A stretch of 64,000 bases of DNA from AWTP1-13 sp963775835 (GTDB taxonomy: Bacteria > Pseudomonadota > Alphaproteobacteria > Rhizobiales > Hyphomicrobiaceae). The position numbers were made by a program, and so were the translations under genes. The stretch lies in NCBI GenBank assembly GCA_963775835.1, contig CAVZKV010000012.1, positions 496,001-560,000 on the forward strand. Direction: 5' to 3'. The stretch's first letter is position 1. The number at the start of each line of letters is the position of its first letter. Shown here piece by piece: positions 28,001-37,028 of this stretch. Under the pieces are notes generated by a model, which saw only the letters and a list, made by a program, of their open reading frames with translations, made no database searches and was not told where the DNA came from.

Positions 28001-29939
28001 CTCCCCGGCGATCCGGCTTGTGGCAGCCTTTGATCACCGCGATATCTTCATCGATCCGGATCCCGATCCGGCGCTCGGCTTCGGCGAACGCAAGCGCCTT
28101 TTCGCGCTGCCGCGCTCGAGCTGGCAGGACTATGACCGCAGCAAGATTTCCAGGGGTGGTGGCGTCTTTGCCCGTGCCGCCAAATCGATCCCGATCAGCC
28201 TCGAGATAGCTGCCGTGCTGGGCGTGGGGGCCGCCACGCTGACCCCCAACGAACTGATGCACGCCCTTCTTAAGAGCAAGGCCGATCTCCTTTGGTTCGG
28301 CGGCATCGGCACCTATGTGCGCGCCACGGGCGAGTCCGATCAAGAGGTCGGCGATCGCGCCAATGACGCAATTCGTGTCAGCGCCGCCGAACTCGGCGTC
28401 AAGGTCGTGGGCGAGGGAGCCAACCTCGGCATGACCCAGCGCGCCCGCATCGAGTTCGCCCAGCGCGGTGGCCGTCTGAATACGGATTTCATCGACAATT
28501 CGGCGGGGGTGAACACCTCAGACCAGGAAGTGAACATCAAGATCGCTTTGGGGCCGGCCAGCCGAGCGGGCAAGCTGTCGGCCGACGCGCGCAGCCTTTT
28601 GCTGGCCGCCATGACCGATGACGTGGCGGCGGGCTCGCTCGCCAACACCTACCAGCAGTCCCTGGCATTGAGCCTGGCGGAACGCAGTTGCGGCCGCGAG
28701 CTTCCCGACTATGCCCTTTTGCTGCATGCCCTCGAAGAGCGCGGCCTGTTCGAGCGACGGCTCGAAGCCTTGCCTTCCGACAAGGAGCTGGAGGAGCGCG
28801 GCCGCGCTGGTCGCGGGCTCACCCGCCCGGAGCTGGCCGTACTTTTGAGCTACGCCAAGATCGCGCTCGAGCGCGACCTGATCGCCAGCACGGTGCCGGA
28901 CGAACCGCTGCTGGCGGCCTGGCTCGACGCCTATTTTCCAAGCGAGCTGCGCCGGCGCTTTCCCGATGGCATTGCCGGCCATAGCCTGCGCCGCGAAATC
29001 ATCGCCACCAGCCTCACCAACGCCGTCCTCAATCGCGGCGGCCCGGCGATGGCCGTGCGGCTGGCCGACGAAACGCGGCGCACGACCGCCGATGTGGCGT
29101 TGGCCTTTTTGGCCGTGCGCGAGGTGTTCGAGCTGCCGGCCCTTTGGCAGCGGATCGATGTGCTCGACGGCAAGCTTGGCGGTTCCACACAGCTTGGCCT
29201 CTATCAGCGGACGCGCGAGCTGGTGAACGCGCAGACGCTCTTTTTGCTGCGCTACGGCAGCGCTGGCAGCAGTCTCAGCGACACCATCGCGCTCAACAAG
29301 GCGACGCTCGCCGCCCTCAAGCCGCTGCTGGCCTCGCTGCTGCCCTCGCGCCTGGCCACGGGGCTGGCCGAGCAAGCCCGCCGGCTCGTCGTCGAACGCG
29401 TGCCGGAGGATCTCGCCGCCGACCTCGCCGCCCTCGATGTGCTTGAGCTGGCCCTGGCCATCACCGAGGTCGCGCACGCCAGCAACAGCCCGGTGCCGGA
29501 GGCGGCCGGCATTTTCCTGGCGCTCGGCGACCGCCTGCACATCGCCGACCTGACGGCCAAAGCCGGCAAGATCCTCACGCCCGACTACTACGATCGGCTC
29601 GCCGTCGCTCAGGCGCTCAATCAATTGGGCAAATCGCAGGCCGACCTGGCCCGGGCGGCGATCGGCGCCCAAGACGCGGCGGGGATCGAGGCTTGGCTCG
29701 CGCAGCAGGGACCGAGACTGGCGCGCGTGATTGCCACCCTGGAGCAGATTAGCAACGAGGAGACGCTCACCTTATCGCGGCTCCTGGTCGCCGCCGGGCA
29801 GCTACAAGACGTGGCCGGTGCCGCTAGTGCGGCCGCTCCTTCAGCATCAGCCAGGCCGGCCCGAACAGGGGGTCGTGCCAAATCCGCCGCCAGCGAAAAC
29901 CGGCCCGCTCGTAAGCGCGCACCATCATCTCCTGTCTGA
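25023..29939 (+). CDS. NAD-specific glutamate dehydrogenase, large (GDH-180) type
   Basis: Very large catabolic glutamate dehydrogenase, here 1638 residues, converting glutamate to 2-oxoglutarate and ammonia with NAD. N-terminal ACT-like regulatory regions (VLEISNDDMPFLVDSIL) precede the catalytic part, where the lysine-containing block GAKGGFLPKQLPRNASRDD and GGIRWSDRAQDFRTEILGL are visible at about residues 820-870. The Rossmann motif GVGDMSGDVFGNGML follows. The family end is around VAAGQLQDVA; the frame then runs about 40 residues further as a low-complexity basic tail over the opposite-strand acetyltransferase gene. The ATG at 25023 was preferred to an upstream TTG. Confidence 0.95.
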   Translation: MSLQAVAGKGGALRQILRLLGPDPLAAAFAPLLLGHHGADGLEPPRLAELTRQALDFIASKPRAQPKVRLRTLSPGDADGPISVLEISNDDMPFLVDSILGELQARGLGVSALLHPIFKTDRDGAGHLRQIIGPGDENWNDGHQESYVAVLLKAMPAGVSEEVVAAISAILGEVRVAVGDWGKMRQRLEAAIAEFDRVRPPVAADLRAEALAFLNWLAKDNFTFLGMREFELTGDPESGDLLPRQGSGLGVLRNPAVEVLRRGSELVAMTPEIRRFYFAPAPLIITKANVVSRVHRRAYMDYIGIKTYHGDGTLRGELRVVGLFTSQAYVRLPSEIPFLRLKVAQVLAASGYPPASHAGKALTNILNTFPRDELFQIGVERLRQWSEGILDLETRPRVAVFARVDRFDRFVSLIIYVPRDRYNTGARERIGALLAAAYHGRVSAFYPYFPEGPLVRVQFIIGRHRGTTPKVEPAWLEAEIAEIIRTWQDRLAQAIATLGPSGEALIAKYGSAFPVGYAEGFPPQRALKDIERIERLGPERPIAVDFYRPADAPADRLHAAVYRFGEPIALSERVPVLENLGFRAIDERSYHLKPRFADQVVDVTLHDMVLERADGGPIELAGHDSRLEGCFLAVFRGEADNDGFNRLILSAGADWREVAAIRAYCAYLRQLELPFGLRYLADTLHRHAGLTRDLIELFHLRFDPGRALTPGERQAAAEPIRQRIEGALAKVPSLDEDRILRQVFNLVAATVRTNFYQADASGRRSEVISFKFDSKLVEAAPHPRPFREIWVYCPRAEGVHLRFAPIARGGIRWSDRAQDFRTEILGLVRAQRVKNAVIVPSGAKGGFLPKQLPRNASRDDVQREGIAAYRLFISALLDITDNLKDGKIVPPRLLVRHDDDDAYLVVAADKGTATFSDLANEISAAHDFWLGDAFASGGSQGYDHKGMAITARGAWECVERHFREMDFDIKRQPFRVIGVGDMSGDVFGNGMLLSPAIRLVAAFDHRDIFIDPDPDPALGFGERKRLFALPRSSWQDYDRSKISRGGGVFARAAKSIPISLEIAAVLGVGAATLTPNELMHALLKSKADLLWFGGIGTYVRATGESDQEVGDRANDAIRVSAAELGVKVVGEGANLGMTQRARIEFAQRGGRLNTDFIDNSAGVNTSDQEVNIKIALGPASRAGKLSADARSLLLAAMTDDVAAGSLANTYQQSLALSLAERSCGRELPDYALLLHALEERGLFERRLEALPSDKELEERGRAGRGLTRPELAVLLSYAKIALERDLIASTVPDEPLLAAWLDAYFPSELRRRFPDGIAGHSLRREIIATSLTNAVLNRGGPAMAVRLADETRRTTADVALAFLAVREVFELPALWQRIDVLDGKLGGSTQLGLYQRTRELVNAQTLFLLRYGSAGSSLSDTIALNKATLAALKPLLASLLPSRLATGLAEQARRLVVERVPEDLAADLAALDVLELALAITEVAHASNSPVPEAAGIFLALGDRLHIADLTAKAGKILTPDYYDRLAVAQALNQLGKSQADLARAAIGAQDAAGIEAWLAQQGPRLARVIATLEQISNEETLTLSRLLVAAGQLQDVAGAASAAAPSASARPARTGGRAKSAASENRPARKRAPSSPV

Positions 29940-30330
29940 TGGAGACCAGGCCCGAGCAGGCAATGGCGAGTGTGGTGGCAAAAACCTCCGCCGCAAGCAG
30001 CGCCGGAATGGCGGCGAGAACGGCGGGTCGCGACGGGGCGATCCAGAACTGGGTCTGCCAGGTGCCCGGCGCCAGTTCCGGCGGCTGTGCACCGGCGCGC
30101 ACGGCGGCTTCCATGGCCTGCGCGTAGCCGATCGGTCGCGCCGCACAGGTAACGATGCGGGTGAGCGCCGTCTCGCTCATGCGCGCCAGTGTGATCTCGG
30201 CCTCCGCGCTGGCCCGGTTGCCCGAGCAGGCCTGCGTCGCCGGATCCCTCAGCCATCGGCGCAGCAAGAAGCCGTCTTCGCCCGTCGCCGGGCGCAGCCG
30301 AATGGCCAATGGCGTGTGCCCGTCAGCCAT
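29824..30330 (-). CDS. GNAT-family N-acetyltransferase
   Basis: 168-residue acetyltransferase with the late GNAT pattern MMVRAYERAGF at the C-terminal end and a typical start (IRLRPATGEDGFLLRRWL). The substrate is unknown. It starts 7 bases after the purH stop and could be the tail of that operon. Its last 116 bases overlap the 3' end of the glutamate dehydrogenase frame on the other strand, so one of the two ends may be mis-set. Confidence 0.75.
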   Translation of the reverse strand: MADGHTPLAIRLRPATGEDGFLLRRWLRDPATQACSGNRASAEAEITLARMSETALTRIVTCAARPIGYAQAMEAAVRAGAQPPELAPGTWQTQFWIAPSRPAVLAAIPALLAAEVFATTLAIACSGLVSIRQEMMVRAYERAGFRWRRIWHDPLFGPAWLMLKERPH

Positions 30331-30336
30331 GCCCGC

Positions 30337-31926
30337 TCAATGCCGGAAATGGCGTACGCCCGAAAACACCATCGCCAAGCCGTGCGCGTCCGCGGCCGCG
30401 ATCACCTCCTTGTCGCGCATGGACCCACCCGGCTGGATCACCGCCGTCACCTTCGCCTCGGCGGCCACCAGCAGGCCGTCGGGGAACGGAAAGAAGGCGT
30501 CCGACGCCACCACCGAGCCCTTGGCCAGCGGCTCGCTCAGGCCGGCCGCCTTGGCCGCCTCCAGCGACTTCCAAGCCGCAAGACGGGCGCTGTCGAGCCT
30601 GCTCATTTGCCCGGCGCCGATGCCCACCGTGGCGCCGTCCTTGGCGTAAACGATGGCATTGGATTTGACGTGCTTGGCCACCTTGAAAGCGAACTTCAAA
30701 TCCGCGAGTTCTTGAACCGTTGGCTGGCGCTTGCTCACGACCTTGAGTTCGAGGTCGTCGACCATGGCGCCGTCGCGCGACTGCACCAGGAAGCCGCCCG
30801 ACAGCGAGCGGAAGCTTAACTCCTGGCGGCGCGGATCGGGCAGGGCGCCGGTGGTGAGCAAGCGCAGGTTTTTTTTGCTGGCAAAGATCGCCTTTGCTTC
30901 CGCGCTCGCCTGCGGCGCGATCACCACCTCGGTAAAGATGCTGGTGATCTCGGCTGCGGTCGCCGCATCAATGGCACCGTTCAGCGCGATGATGCCACCG
31001 AAGGCGCTGACGGGATCGCAAAAGAGCGCCTTGCGATAGGCCTCGATCAGCGAGCCGCCGGTCGCAACACCACAGGGGTTGGCGTGCTTGACAATGGCGA
31101 CGGCGGCTGTCGTAGCGTCGAATTCGGCCACCAGTTCAAAGGCGGCGTCCGTGTCGGCGAGATTGTTGTAGGAAAGCTCCTTGCCCTGGTGCTGCACGAT
31201 GGTGGCTACGCCCGGGCGCCGAGCCGCCGTGGTATAGAAGGCGGCGCGCTGATGCGGGTTCTCGCCATAGCGCAGCTCCTGGGCAAGCTTGCCGCCGAAC
31301 GCACGCCAGGCCGGGGCCGGCTCGCCCAAGACGTCGGCGAACCAGGCGCTGATCGCCGCGTCGTAGGCGGCGGTCCGCGCATAGGCCTTGGCGGCCAGCG
31401 CCTGGCGCAGCTGCGGACTGGTTGCGCCACCCTGGGCCCCCATTTCTTGCAACACCCGCGCGTAGTCCGCCGGATCGACGATCACGGTCACGGCCGCATG
31501 GTTCTTGGCGGCCGCCCGGATCATCGCCGGTCCGCCGATATCGATATTTTCGATCGAGGTCTCGAATGGCGCGCCCGCAGCCACGGTCGCCTCAAAGGGG
31601 TAGAGGTTGACGACTAAAAGATCGATCGGCGCGATGCCATGCCTCTCGGCCGCGGCCTGATGCGCGGCATCGCCGCGCACGGCGAGCAGACCGCCGTGAA
31701 CCTTGGGATGCAACGTCTTCAGGCGACCATCCATCACCTCCGGGAAGCCCGTATGCTCGGCGATGTCCTTGACGGGAATGGCCGCAGCCTTGAGCGCGCT
31801 GGCGGTACCGCCGGTGGAGAGGAGTTCCACGCCGAAAGCGGCAAGCCCGCGGGCAAAATCGAGGAGACCGCTTTTGTCGGAAACCGAAAGCAACGCCCGC
31901 CCGATCCTCGTGGCCGCTGTTGTCAT
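30337..31926 (-). CDS. purH: Bifunctional AICAR transformylase / IMP cyclohydrolase
   Basis: Catalyses the last two steps of de novo IMP synthesis. The 529-residue enzyme has the MGS-like IMP cyclohydrolase domain first (SVSDKSGLLDFARGL, KTLHPKVHGGLLA), then the transformylase with its conserved Lys-His (VKHANPCGVA) and SAFGGIIALNG. The position downstream of heparinase and rsmB is a usual alphaproteobacterial arrangement. Confidence 0.98.
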   Translation of the reverse strand: MTTAATRIGRALLSVSDKSGLLDFARGLAAFGVELLSTGGTASALKAAAIPVKDIAEHTGFPEVMDGRLKTLHPKVHGGLLAVRGDAAHQAAAERHGIAPIDLLVVNLYPFEATVAAGAPFETSIENIDIGGPAMIRAAAKNHAAVTVIVDPADYARVLQEMGAQGGATSPQLRQALAAKAYARTAAYDAAISAWFADVLGEPAPAWRAFGGKLAQELRYGENPHQRAAFYTTAARRPGVATIVQHQGKELSYNNLADTDAAFELVAEFDATTAAVAIVKHANPCGVATGGSLIEAYRKALFCDPVSAFGGIIALNGAIDAATAAEITSIFTEVVIAPQASAEAKAIFASKKNLRLLTTGALPDPRRQELSFRSLSGGFLVQSRDGAMVDDLELKVVSKRQPTVQELADLKFAFKVAKHVKSNAIVYAKDGATVGIGAGQMSRLDSARLAAWKSLEAAKAAGLSEPLAKGSVVASDAFFPFPDGLLVAAEAKVTAVIQPGGSMRDKEVIAAADAHGLAMVFSGVRHFRH

Positions 31927-32026
31927 AAGTCGTCGTTTCCCATTGCGCTTGGGGACGTTGGCCCAGTGCGGCCACGCCGCGACGGGGGGCGCTTAGCATG
32001 GAACCGGCATCGGCAATAGGGCGCGC

Positions 32027-33940
32027 TCATGCTTGCGGGTCTGGCTGCGCTTCCGGTTGGTCCGGCCCGCGCTGGTCGGGACCGGCGCTGGCCGGGCCGT
32101 CCGGGGTTGCGGGGACTGCCGTTGTCGCCAGCGCCAGCCGCTCGGCCAGCGATCGCGCCACCGCGGTCGCTTCCGGTGCTGCGTATTGGGGCTGGCAGTC
32201 CGGCGGCATGCGCTCGACCCGCCAGCTGACCGTGGCCTCGCCATGGCAGGCGGCCCGCAGCACGAGTTGTTGTGCCGGCAGCGGACCCAAGGCGCCGGCG
32301 CTATGCACGCTGGTCTCGATCGTGAGCTGGGCGCCCTGCGCCGACAGGCGCCAGTGCGCCCCCGACTTGAGCACGAGGTCGGCCGTATCGGGCTCCCGGC
32401 CAGGCCAAACTTCGACGTCGGGATGGACATGGAAATGCACGGCGAAGGGAACATCCCAGGCGAACCGCAAGACGCCTTTGGCCGGGAGCAGAGCCTCGCT
32501 GCCGCTCAGCATTGTGCCATCGGCAGCAAGCCTAAGGCTGCGCGCGTGCACGAGCCCCCAGCGACCGACATAGCCATCGTGCGAGGCCTCCAGCTCCAGG
32601 GCGCCGGCTTGCTCGGCAATACGCGCGCTGACGTGATCGGGATGCTCAATCGCCAGCGCCCCGCGCAGGAAGCCGCGCCGGCTCAACTTGGAGGAGGACT
32701 GCTCCTTGAGGCAGAGCGTGTTGTGGCTCGCCGTCGCCCGCGCCGGTGCCCGCCGGCCTGGGTCGGAGGCTGCCGGAGCCCCATTGTTGACGAACAGCGG
32801 CTCACCCCCCACGCTCGCTTCGAACGACAGGCAGCCGGCGTGCGCGCTGTGGGCGAAGCTCAGCGGCGGCGGGGGGCCGACATCGACCACCACGATGCTG
32901 GGGCCGCGCTGGAGGCGCGCGTATCGCGACTGCGGGGCCAGCGGCGGCAAGGCCGTCTGGTTTTTGTCATAGGCCATCACGGTGGCCAGCGCGTCCCGAT
33001 CGGTTGGCCCGACGCCGTTGAAGCGCGCCAGGCTGCCGTCGCCCAAGCGCAAATGCCGCAGCATCGGCACCATGGCCGCGAGCGCGCGCACCAAGGCGCT
33101 CGCAGGCGTGAGGCCGCGAACCAGGAAGCACTGCCGCACCGGGAGCAAATCAAGCACCAGCTCGACCGAGGTCTGTGGATTGCGACCGATGTGGCCGCCG
33201 TCGGCGAAAATCTGGCGGTCGATTTCCGCAGCCAGCAGTTTCTGCGAACGCTTGAGCCGCCGTTCGCGTCCGGCCAGGCACAGATCGGTGAGCACCAATC
33301 CGATCAGGGCCAGCAGCCGACCGTAGCCCTCCGGCGCGTTTTGCCAGGCCGCCGACAGGTAGTTGGCTTGCCGCTCAAGGCTGCGCAGCACGGCCGCATA
33401 GAACCTGGGATCCGCTCCGTCGAGCAGCAATTGGGAATGCGACAGCCAAGACATTAAGCGCCGGCCCGTTGTCTCGGGTGCCCAGGCGAAACGTTTGTCG
33501 CGGCTAGCCTCGGCCAACCAGTCCTTGAGCAAGCGGCGGGCCAGGCCCTCGGTATCCTCTGCGCGGACGGCATCGAGGTGGCGCAACCAGCCGAAGCCAT
33601 GCAGCTCGCGCGCCCATTCCTCGCTCACGACGGCATGCGCAAAGGGCGAGCGTCCCGCCAAATCGGCGATCTCGCCGGCGAGGCCGAAATTGCCGAACCT
33701 CAACTCATCGACAAAGCTGGGATCGGGCACGCGCAAGTCCGGCGGCGCCATCAGCAGTTCGTCGGTCGCGGCGCGGGCGCGCAGCTGCGATCGGCGCACG
33801 TAGGCCAGCATCTGCACGCGCGCGCGATCGACCAACAGCAGCGTGCGCTCGACCTTCTCGCGCGCGGCCAAACTGGCGCCCAACCGCGACCACGCCGACG
33901 GCTCCGACGCTGCCGCCGGTTCCGGGGAAGAGTTCTGCAT
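32027..33940 (-). CDS. Heparinase II/III-family protein
   Basis: 637-residue protein with an alpha/alpha toroid first half (SLERQANYLSAAWQNAPEGY, LVLDLLPVRQCFLV) and a beta-sandwich second half (SSKLSRRGFLRGALAIE). The family members are polysaccharide lyases, but this conserved alphaproteobacterial branch next to rsmB and purH has no established substrate. No signal peptide is seen in the chosen start (ATG 33940, CGGGAGC upstream). The C-terminus is Pro/Asp-rich. The open frame continues 149 codons further up into the intergenic region and rsmB; that part is not coding. Confidence 0.85.
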   Translation of the reverse strand: MQNSSPEPAAASEPSAWSRLGASLAAREKVERTLLLVDRARVQMLAYVRRSQLRARAATDELLMAPPDLRVPDPSFVDELRFGNFGLAGEIADLAGRSPFAHAVVSEEWARELHGFGWLRHLDAVRAEDTEGLARRLLKDWLAEASRDKRFAWAPETTGRRLMSWLSHSQLLLDGADPRFYAAVLRSLERQANYLSAAWQNAPEGYGRLLALIGLVLTDLCLAGRERRLKRSQKLLAAEIDRQIFADGGHIGRNPQTSVELVLDLLPVRQCFLVRGLTPASALVRALAAMVPMLRHLRLGDGSLARFNGVGPTDRDALATVMAYDKNQTALPPLAPQSRYARLQRGPSIVVVDVGPPPPLSFAHSAHAGCLSFEASVGGEPLFVNNGAPAASDPGRRAPARATASHNTLCLKEQSSSKLSRRGFLRGALAIEHPDHVSARIAEQAGALELEASHDGYVGRWGLVHARSLRLAADGTMLSGSEALLPAKGVLRFAWDVPFAVHFHVHPDVEVWPGREPDTADLVLKSGAHWRLSAQGAQLTIETSVHSAGALGPLPAQQLVLRAACHGEATVSWRVERMPPDCQPQYAAPEATAVARSLAERLALATTAVPATPDGPASAGPDQRGPDQPEAQPDPQA

Positions 33941-34014
33941 ATGGCTCCCGTTAGCCCGGTCGCTCACGCGAGGCAAGGCCGCGGCCCGCAAAGCCTGTGG
34001 GTGACCGCAAGAGC

Positions 34015-35397
34015 TCAGAGGAGCCGCCGCAGGCGCGCCACATAGAAGCCATCCATGCCCCCGGCGGGGCTTGCCTGCGGCCCATGGCAGGGCAGCGTGC
34101 GCAGCTCGCCCGCCGGCGTGATTGCGCCGGCATCGCCGCCAACTTCCTCGGCGAGGACGGGCACGCGCCGAAAGCCGCCATGCGCCGCGAGAAATGCCGC
34201 AATCTGCTGGGCGCCTTCCTCCGGCTCGAGCGAGCAGGTGCTGTAGAGCAAGAGCCCGTTCGGCTTGACGAGGCTCGCCGCGTTGGCCAACAGGCGCCCC
34301 TGCAGCTCGGCCATGTGGCCGACGTCTTCGGCGGCTTTCAGGCGCAAAATATCGGGATGTCGGCGGATGGTTCCCGTCGCCGTGCACGGCGCATCGAGGA
34401 TGACGACGTCGAAGCCGGTGCCGGGCGCCCAGGTTGCGACATCGGCGGCAACCAGGCTGGCGGTGAGCTTAAGGCGGTCGAGGTTGGCCTTCGTTCGCTC
34501 AAGCCGGGTAGGGGAAATATCGACGGCGGTGACGGCGGCTCCGCGCGCGGCAAGGGCCGCCGTCTTGCCCCCCGGAGCGGCGCACAGGTCGGCCACGATG
34601 CGTCCCGCCACGTCGCCAGCCAGCCGACCGACGAGGGCGGCGGCGGCGTCCTGCACCCACCAGGCGCCCTCGCCATAACCCGACAAGTCTTCGATGCGCC
34701 CGTGCGATTTGAGCCGGATGCCGCCCGTCGGCAGCACGAAACCACCCAGCCGCTCCGCCCAGGCGTTGGCATCCTCGGCGGGCTTCAGGCTGAGGTCGAG
34801 GGCGGCTTCCTTAAGGCTAGCCTCCGCGATGCGGCGCGCCGTGGCGACCCCATAGGCCTGGGTCCAGCGTTGCCAAAGCCAGGCGGGAATATTGAGCCGC
34901 ACGGCATCTTGCGCGGCGATGAGGGCCGCACCACGCTCGCTCACGCGGCGTAACACGGCATTGCTGAGCTTGGCAAAGCGGTGCGCGCCGCGATCGCGCC
35001 GCACCAGTTCGACGGAGAGGTCGACGACGGCATGCGCGGGCAACTCGAGGCAGAGAAGCTGGGCTGCGGCACACAACAAGATGGGCCAAAGCTGACCCTT
35101 GTCGGGGGGAAGCGGTCGTTCGATGAAGGCGTTGAGCACATGCTCCAGCTCACCGTGCCGGCGCAGGACGGTGGCTGCCACCATGCGCGCCAAGGCGCGA
35201 TCGCGGGGGTGCAACAGCGAAAGATCCGGTTGCCGCGACAGATCGGCCAGCACCTGCTCGAGCGTGCGCCTTTGCCCCAGCACGCCCGCAACGAGGTTGA
35301 CGGCCAGGCGGCGCGCCGCCAGGCCTTCCGGCGTGCCGAGCCTGCGGGCGGGCTTGCCTGACAGGGATGCTTTGGGGTGGGGCCTTCGCGGCGGCAA
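34015..35397 (-). CDS. rsmB: RsmB-type rRNA cytosine-C5 methyltransferase
   Basis: SAM-dependent methyltransferase acting on 16S rRNA cytosine, or a close RsmB relative. An N-terminal NusB-like RNA-binding domain (about residues 25-160, LLHPRDRALARMVAATVLRR) is followed by the catalytic domain with the SAM site CAAPGGKT, the release cysteine in APCTATGTIRRHPDI and the catalytic cysteine in YSTCSLEPEE. The product is about 460 residues. The start is uncertain: the earliest codon in the frame is TTG at 35397 and no ATG lies before the NusB domain. It follows htpX by 17 bases. Confidence 0.9.
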   Translation of the reverse strand: MPPRRPHPKASLSGKPARRLGTPEGLAARRLAVNLVAGVLGQRRTLEQVLADLSRQPDLSLLHPRDRALARMVAATVLRRHGELEHVLNAFIERPLPPDKGQLWPILLCAAAQLLCLELPAHAVVDLSVELVRRDRGAHRFAKLSNAVLRRVSERGAALIAAQDAVRLNIPAWLWQRWTQAYGVATARRIAEASLKEAALDLSLKPAEDANAWAERLGGFVLPTGGIRLKSHGRIEDLSGYGEGAWWVQDAAAALVGRLAGDVAGRIVADLCAAPGGKTAALAARGAAVTAVDISPTRLERTKANLDRLKLTASLVAADVATWAPGTGFDVVILDAPCTATGTIRRHPDILRLKAAEDVGHMAELQGRLLANAASLVKPNGLLLYSTCSLEPEEGAQQIAAFLAAHGGFRRVPVLAEEVGGDAGAITPAGELRTLPCHGPQASPAGGMDGFYVARLRRLL

Positions 35398-35414
35398 AAC
35401 CGTCTAGCCCCACG

Positions 35415-36362
35415 TCAACCCCAGGGGCCCCCACGCCTGGCTGGCGACGCCCCGCCCCAGGAACCGGGTCCCGGCTGCGCACCGCGCGCGGGGAGGCTCG
35501 TGGCCCCCATCTCCTCGGCCAGGCGCTCCAGCTCGGCGATCCGGTTGGCGGTGTTGGGATGGGTGGAGAAAAGGTTGTCCATACCCTCGCCAGTCAGGGG
35601 ATTGATGATGAAAAGGTGCGCCGTTGCCGGCGCCGCTTCCGCCGGCTCGTTGCGGATGCCCTGGGCATAGTGCTCGATCTTGTGTAGCGCCGATGCCAAG
35701 GACAGCGGCGCGCCGCAGATCATCGCACCGAGCCGATCGGCCTGATACTCGCGGGAGCGGCTGATCGCCATTTGCACGAGCATGGCGGCAATGGGGGCGA
35801 GGATGATGGCAACCAGCGTGCCGAGCCAGCCGACGCTGTTGTTTTCGCGGTGGCCGCCGAACAGGGCGCCGAACTGGAGATACTGCGCCAGCATGGAAAC
35901 GGCGCCGCCGATGCTGGCCGCGACGGCCATGGTCAGCGTGTCGTAGTTTTTGACGTGCGCGAGCTCATGGGCCATCACGCCCGCGACTTCGTCGGCCGAC
36001 AGCATCTCGATCAGACCGGTGGAGGCACAGACCGCGGCATTGGCCGGGTTGCGGCCGGTGGCGAAGGCGTTGGGTTGTGGATTGTGCATGATGTACACGC
36101 GCGGCATCGGCAGCTCAGCCTTGCGGGCAAGCTCGGCAACGATGGCGTAATACTCACCCCCGGAGCTGGCATCGACCTCTTCGGCGCCGTAGAGGCGCAA
36201 CACCATCTTGTCGGATTGCCACAGGCTGAAGGCGTTCATGCCGAGGGCCATGACGAACGCAATGACCATGCCGGTGGCACCACCCAATAGGGCACCCATG
36301 GCGACAAAGATGCCCGTCAAGGCCGCCAGCAGCAGGCCGGTCTTGGCGAAGTTCAGGGGCAT
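35415..36362 (-). CDS. htpX: Membrane zinc metalloprotease HtpX
   Basis: Inner-membrane M48 protease for quality control of misfolded membrane proteins. The 315-residue protein has two N-terminal hydrophobic segments (about 8-48), the zinc-binding HELAH (His132, Glu133, His136), and the third ligand in REYQADRLGA. The C-terminal tail is Gly/Pro-rich. It is the first gene of the block htpX, rsmB, heparinase, purH and is divergent from the DUF1674 gene. Confidence 0.96.
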   Translation of the reverse strand: MPLNFAKTGLLLAALTGIFVAMGALLGGATGMVIAFVMALGMNAFSLWQSDKMVLRLYGAEEVDASSGGEYYAIVAELARKAELPMPRVYIMHNPQPNAFATGRNPANAAVCASTGLIEMLSADEVAGVMAHELAHVKNYDTLTMAVAASIGGAVSMLAQYLQFGALFGGHRENNSVGWLGTLVAIILAPIAAMLVQMAISRSREYQADRLGAMICGAPLSLASALHKIEHYAQGIRNEPAEAAPATAHLFIINPLTGEGMDNLFSTHPNTANRIAELERLAEEMGATSLPARGAQPGPGSWGGASPARRGGPWG

Positions 36363-36457
36363 GGAAGGCTCACCTCGTCAGGTTGGTTGCGACGTTGGCT
36401 CGGCAGATCGCCCAAGCCGAACCCCAGTGGGCGTGTTAATATGGTGTGCCGGAAGGG

Positions 36458-36501
36458 TCTGGGCCAGATCTGGGCCAGATCTGGGCCAATTCTGGGCCGG
36501 C
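36458..36501. repeat. Four 11-base tandem repeats between htpX and the DUF1674 gene
   Basis: Units TCTGGGCCAGA, TCTGGGCCAGA, TCTGGGCCAAT and TCTGGGCCGG follow each other without spacers. The period of 11 bases is near one DNA helical turn, so a bound protein would see every copy on the same face. It lies about 96 bases upstream of htpX. Confidence 0.8.
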
Positions 36502-36628
36502 GGCAAGCCGGGTCCAAAGCCAAAGATATGCAAAGAAAAAATATCCAAAGACCAGCTCCCCCCTTCCAGAGACCCGTAAGCCCTGTTTAGGGGCGGGCGT
36601 CGGCCTACCCGCCGAGCAGGTTTGTAAG

Positions 36629-36841
36629 ATGCGCCAAGACCATGACCGTCCGAGCGAAGCCGCGCCTAAGCGTTTGACGCCACAAGCGCAGCGTGCCCTT
36701 GCCGAAGCCCAGGAGCGCCGGCGCAAAGCGAGCGAACGGGCCACTGTGGCGCCAGAGGTCAAGGAGATCGGAGGCCAACCGGGACCCGACCCGACCCGCT
36801 ACGGCGATTGGGAAAAAAACGGCATCGCCACGGACTTTTAG
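36629..36841 (+). CDS. DUF1674 small protein (SDHAF4-like)
   Basis: 70-residue protein matching DUF1674, the bacterial relatives of the mitochondrial succinate dehydrogenase assembly factor SDHAF4. The family C-terminus is clear: GPDPTRYGDWEKNGIATDF. The middle is a basic helix (ALAEAQERRRKASERA). The ATG at 36629 was chosen because it precedes the conserved part; the open frame upstream runs through the tandem repeats. A role in assembling the flavinylated SdhA subunit is inferred from the eukaryotic family. Confidence 0.85.
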   Translation: MRQDHDRPSEAAPKRLTPQAQRALAEAQERRRKASERATVAPEVKEIGGQPGPDPTRYGDWEKNGIATDF

Positions 36842-36939
36842 GGGCTGGGGGCGCTTCACGCGGGTGCAACGAAACACGTTGAGCGCGGGCAGGATTTATT
36901 TCCTTGCGACCCGCGCGCGAGCTGGCGCGCTGATCTGAG

Positions 36940-36994
36940 CCCGGATGGCCAACCCGGGATGGCCAACCCGGGATGGCTAGCCCGGGATGGCTTG
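36940..36994. repeat. Four 13-14-base tandem repeats before the extensin-like gene
   Basis: Four units of the form CCCGGGATGGCCAA follow directly after each other: the first lacks one G, the last two end in CTAG and CTTG. The core CCCGGG is self-complementary. The block ends about 34 bases upstream of the extensin-like gene, so it could affect its transcription. Confidence 0.8.
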
Positions 36995-37028
36995 GCCGTA
37001 ATGAGGTCGACCTTTATAGAAGACGGCC

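Noticed and set aside
26256..28343. Minus-strand 695-codon open frame opposite the glutamate dehydrogenase gene
   Set aside because: It is antisense to a clear enzyme and shows no motif or ribosome-binding site.
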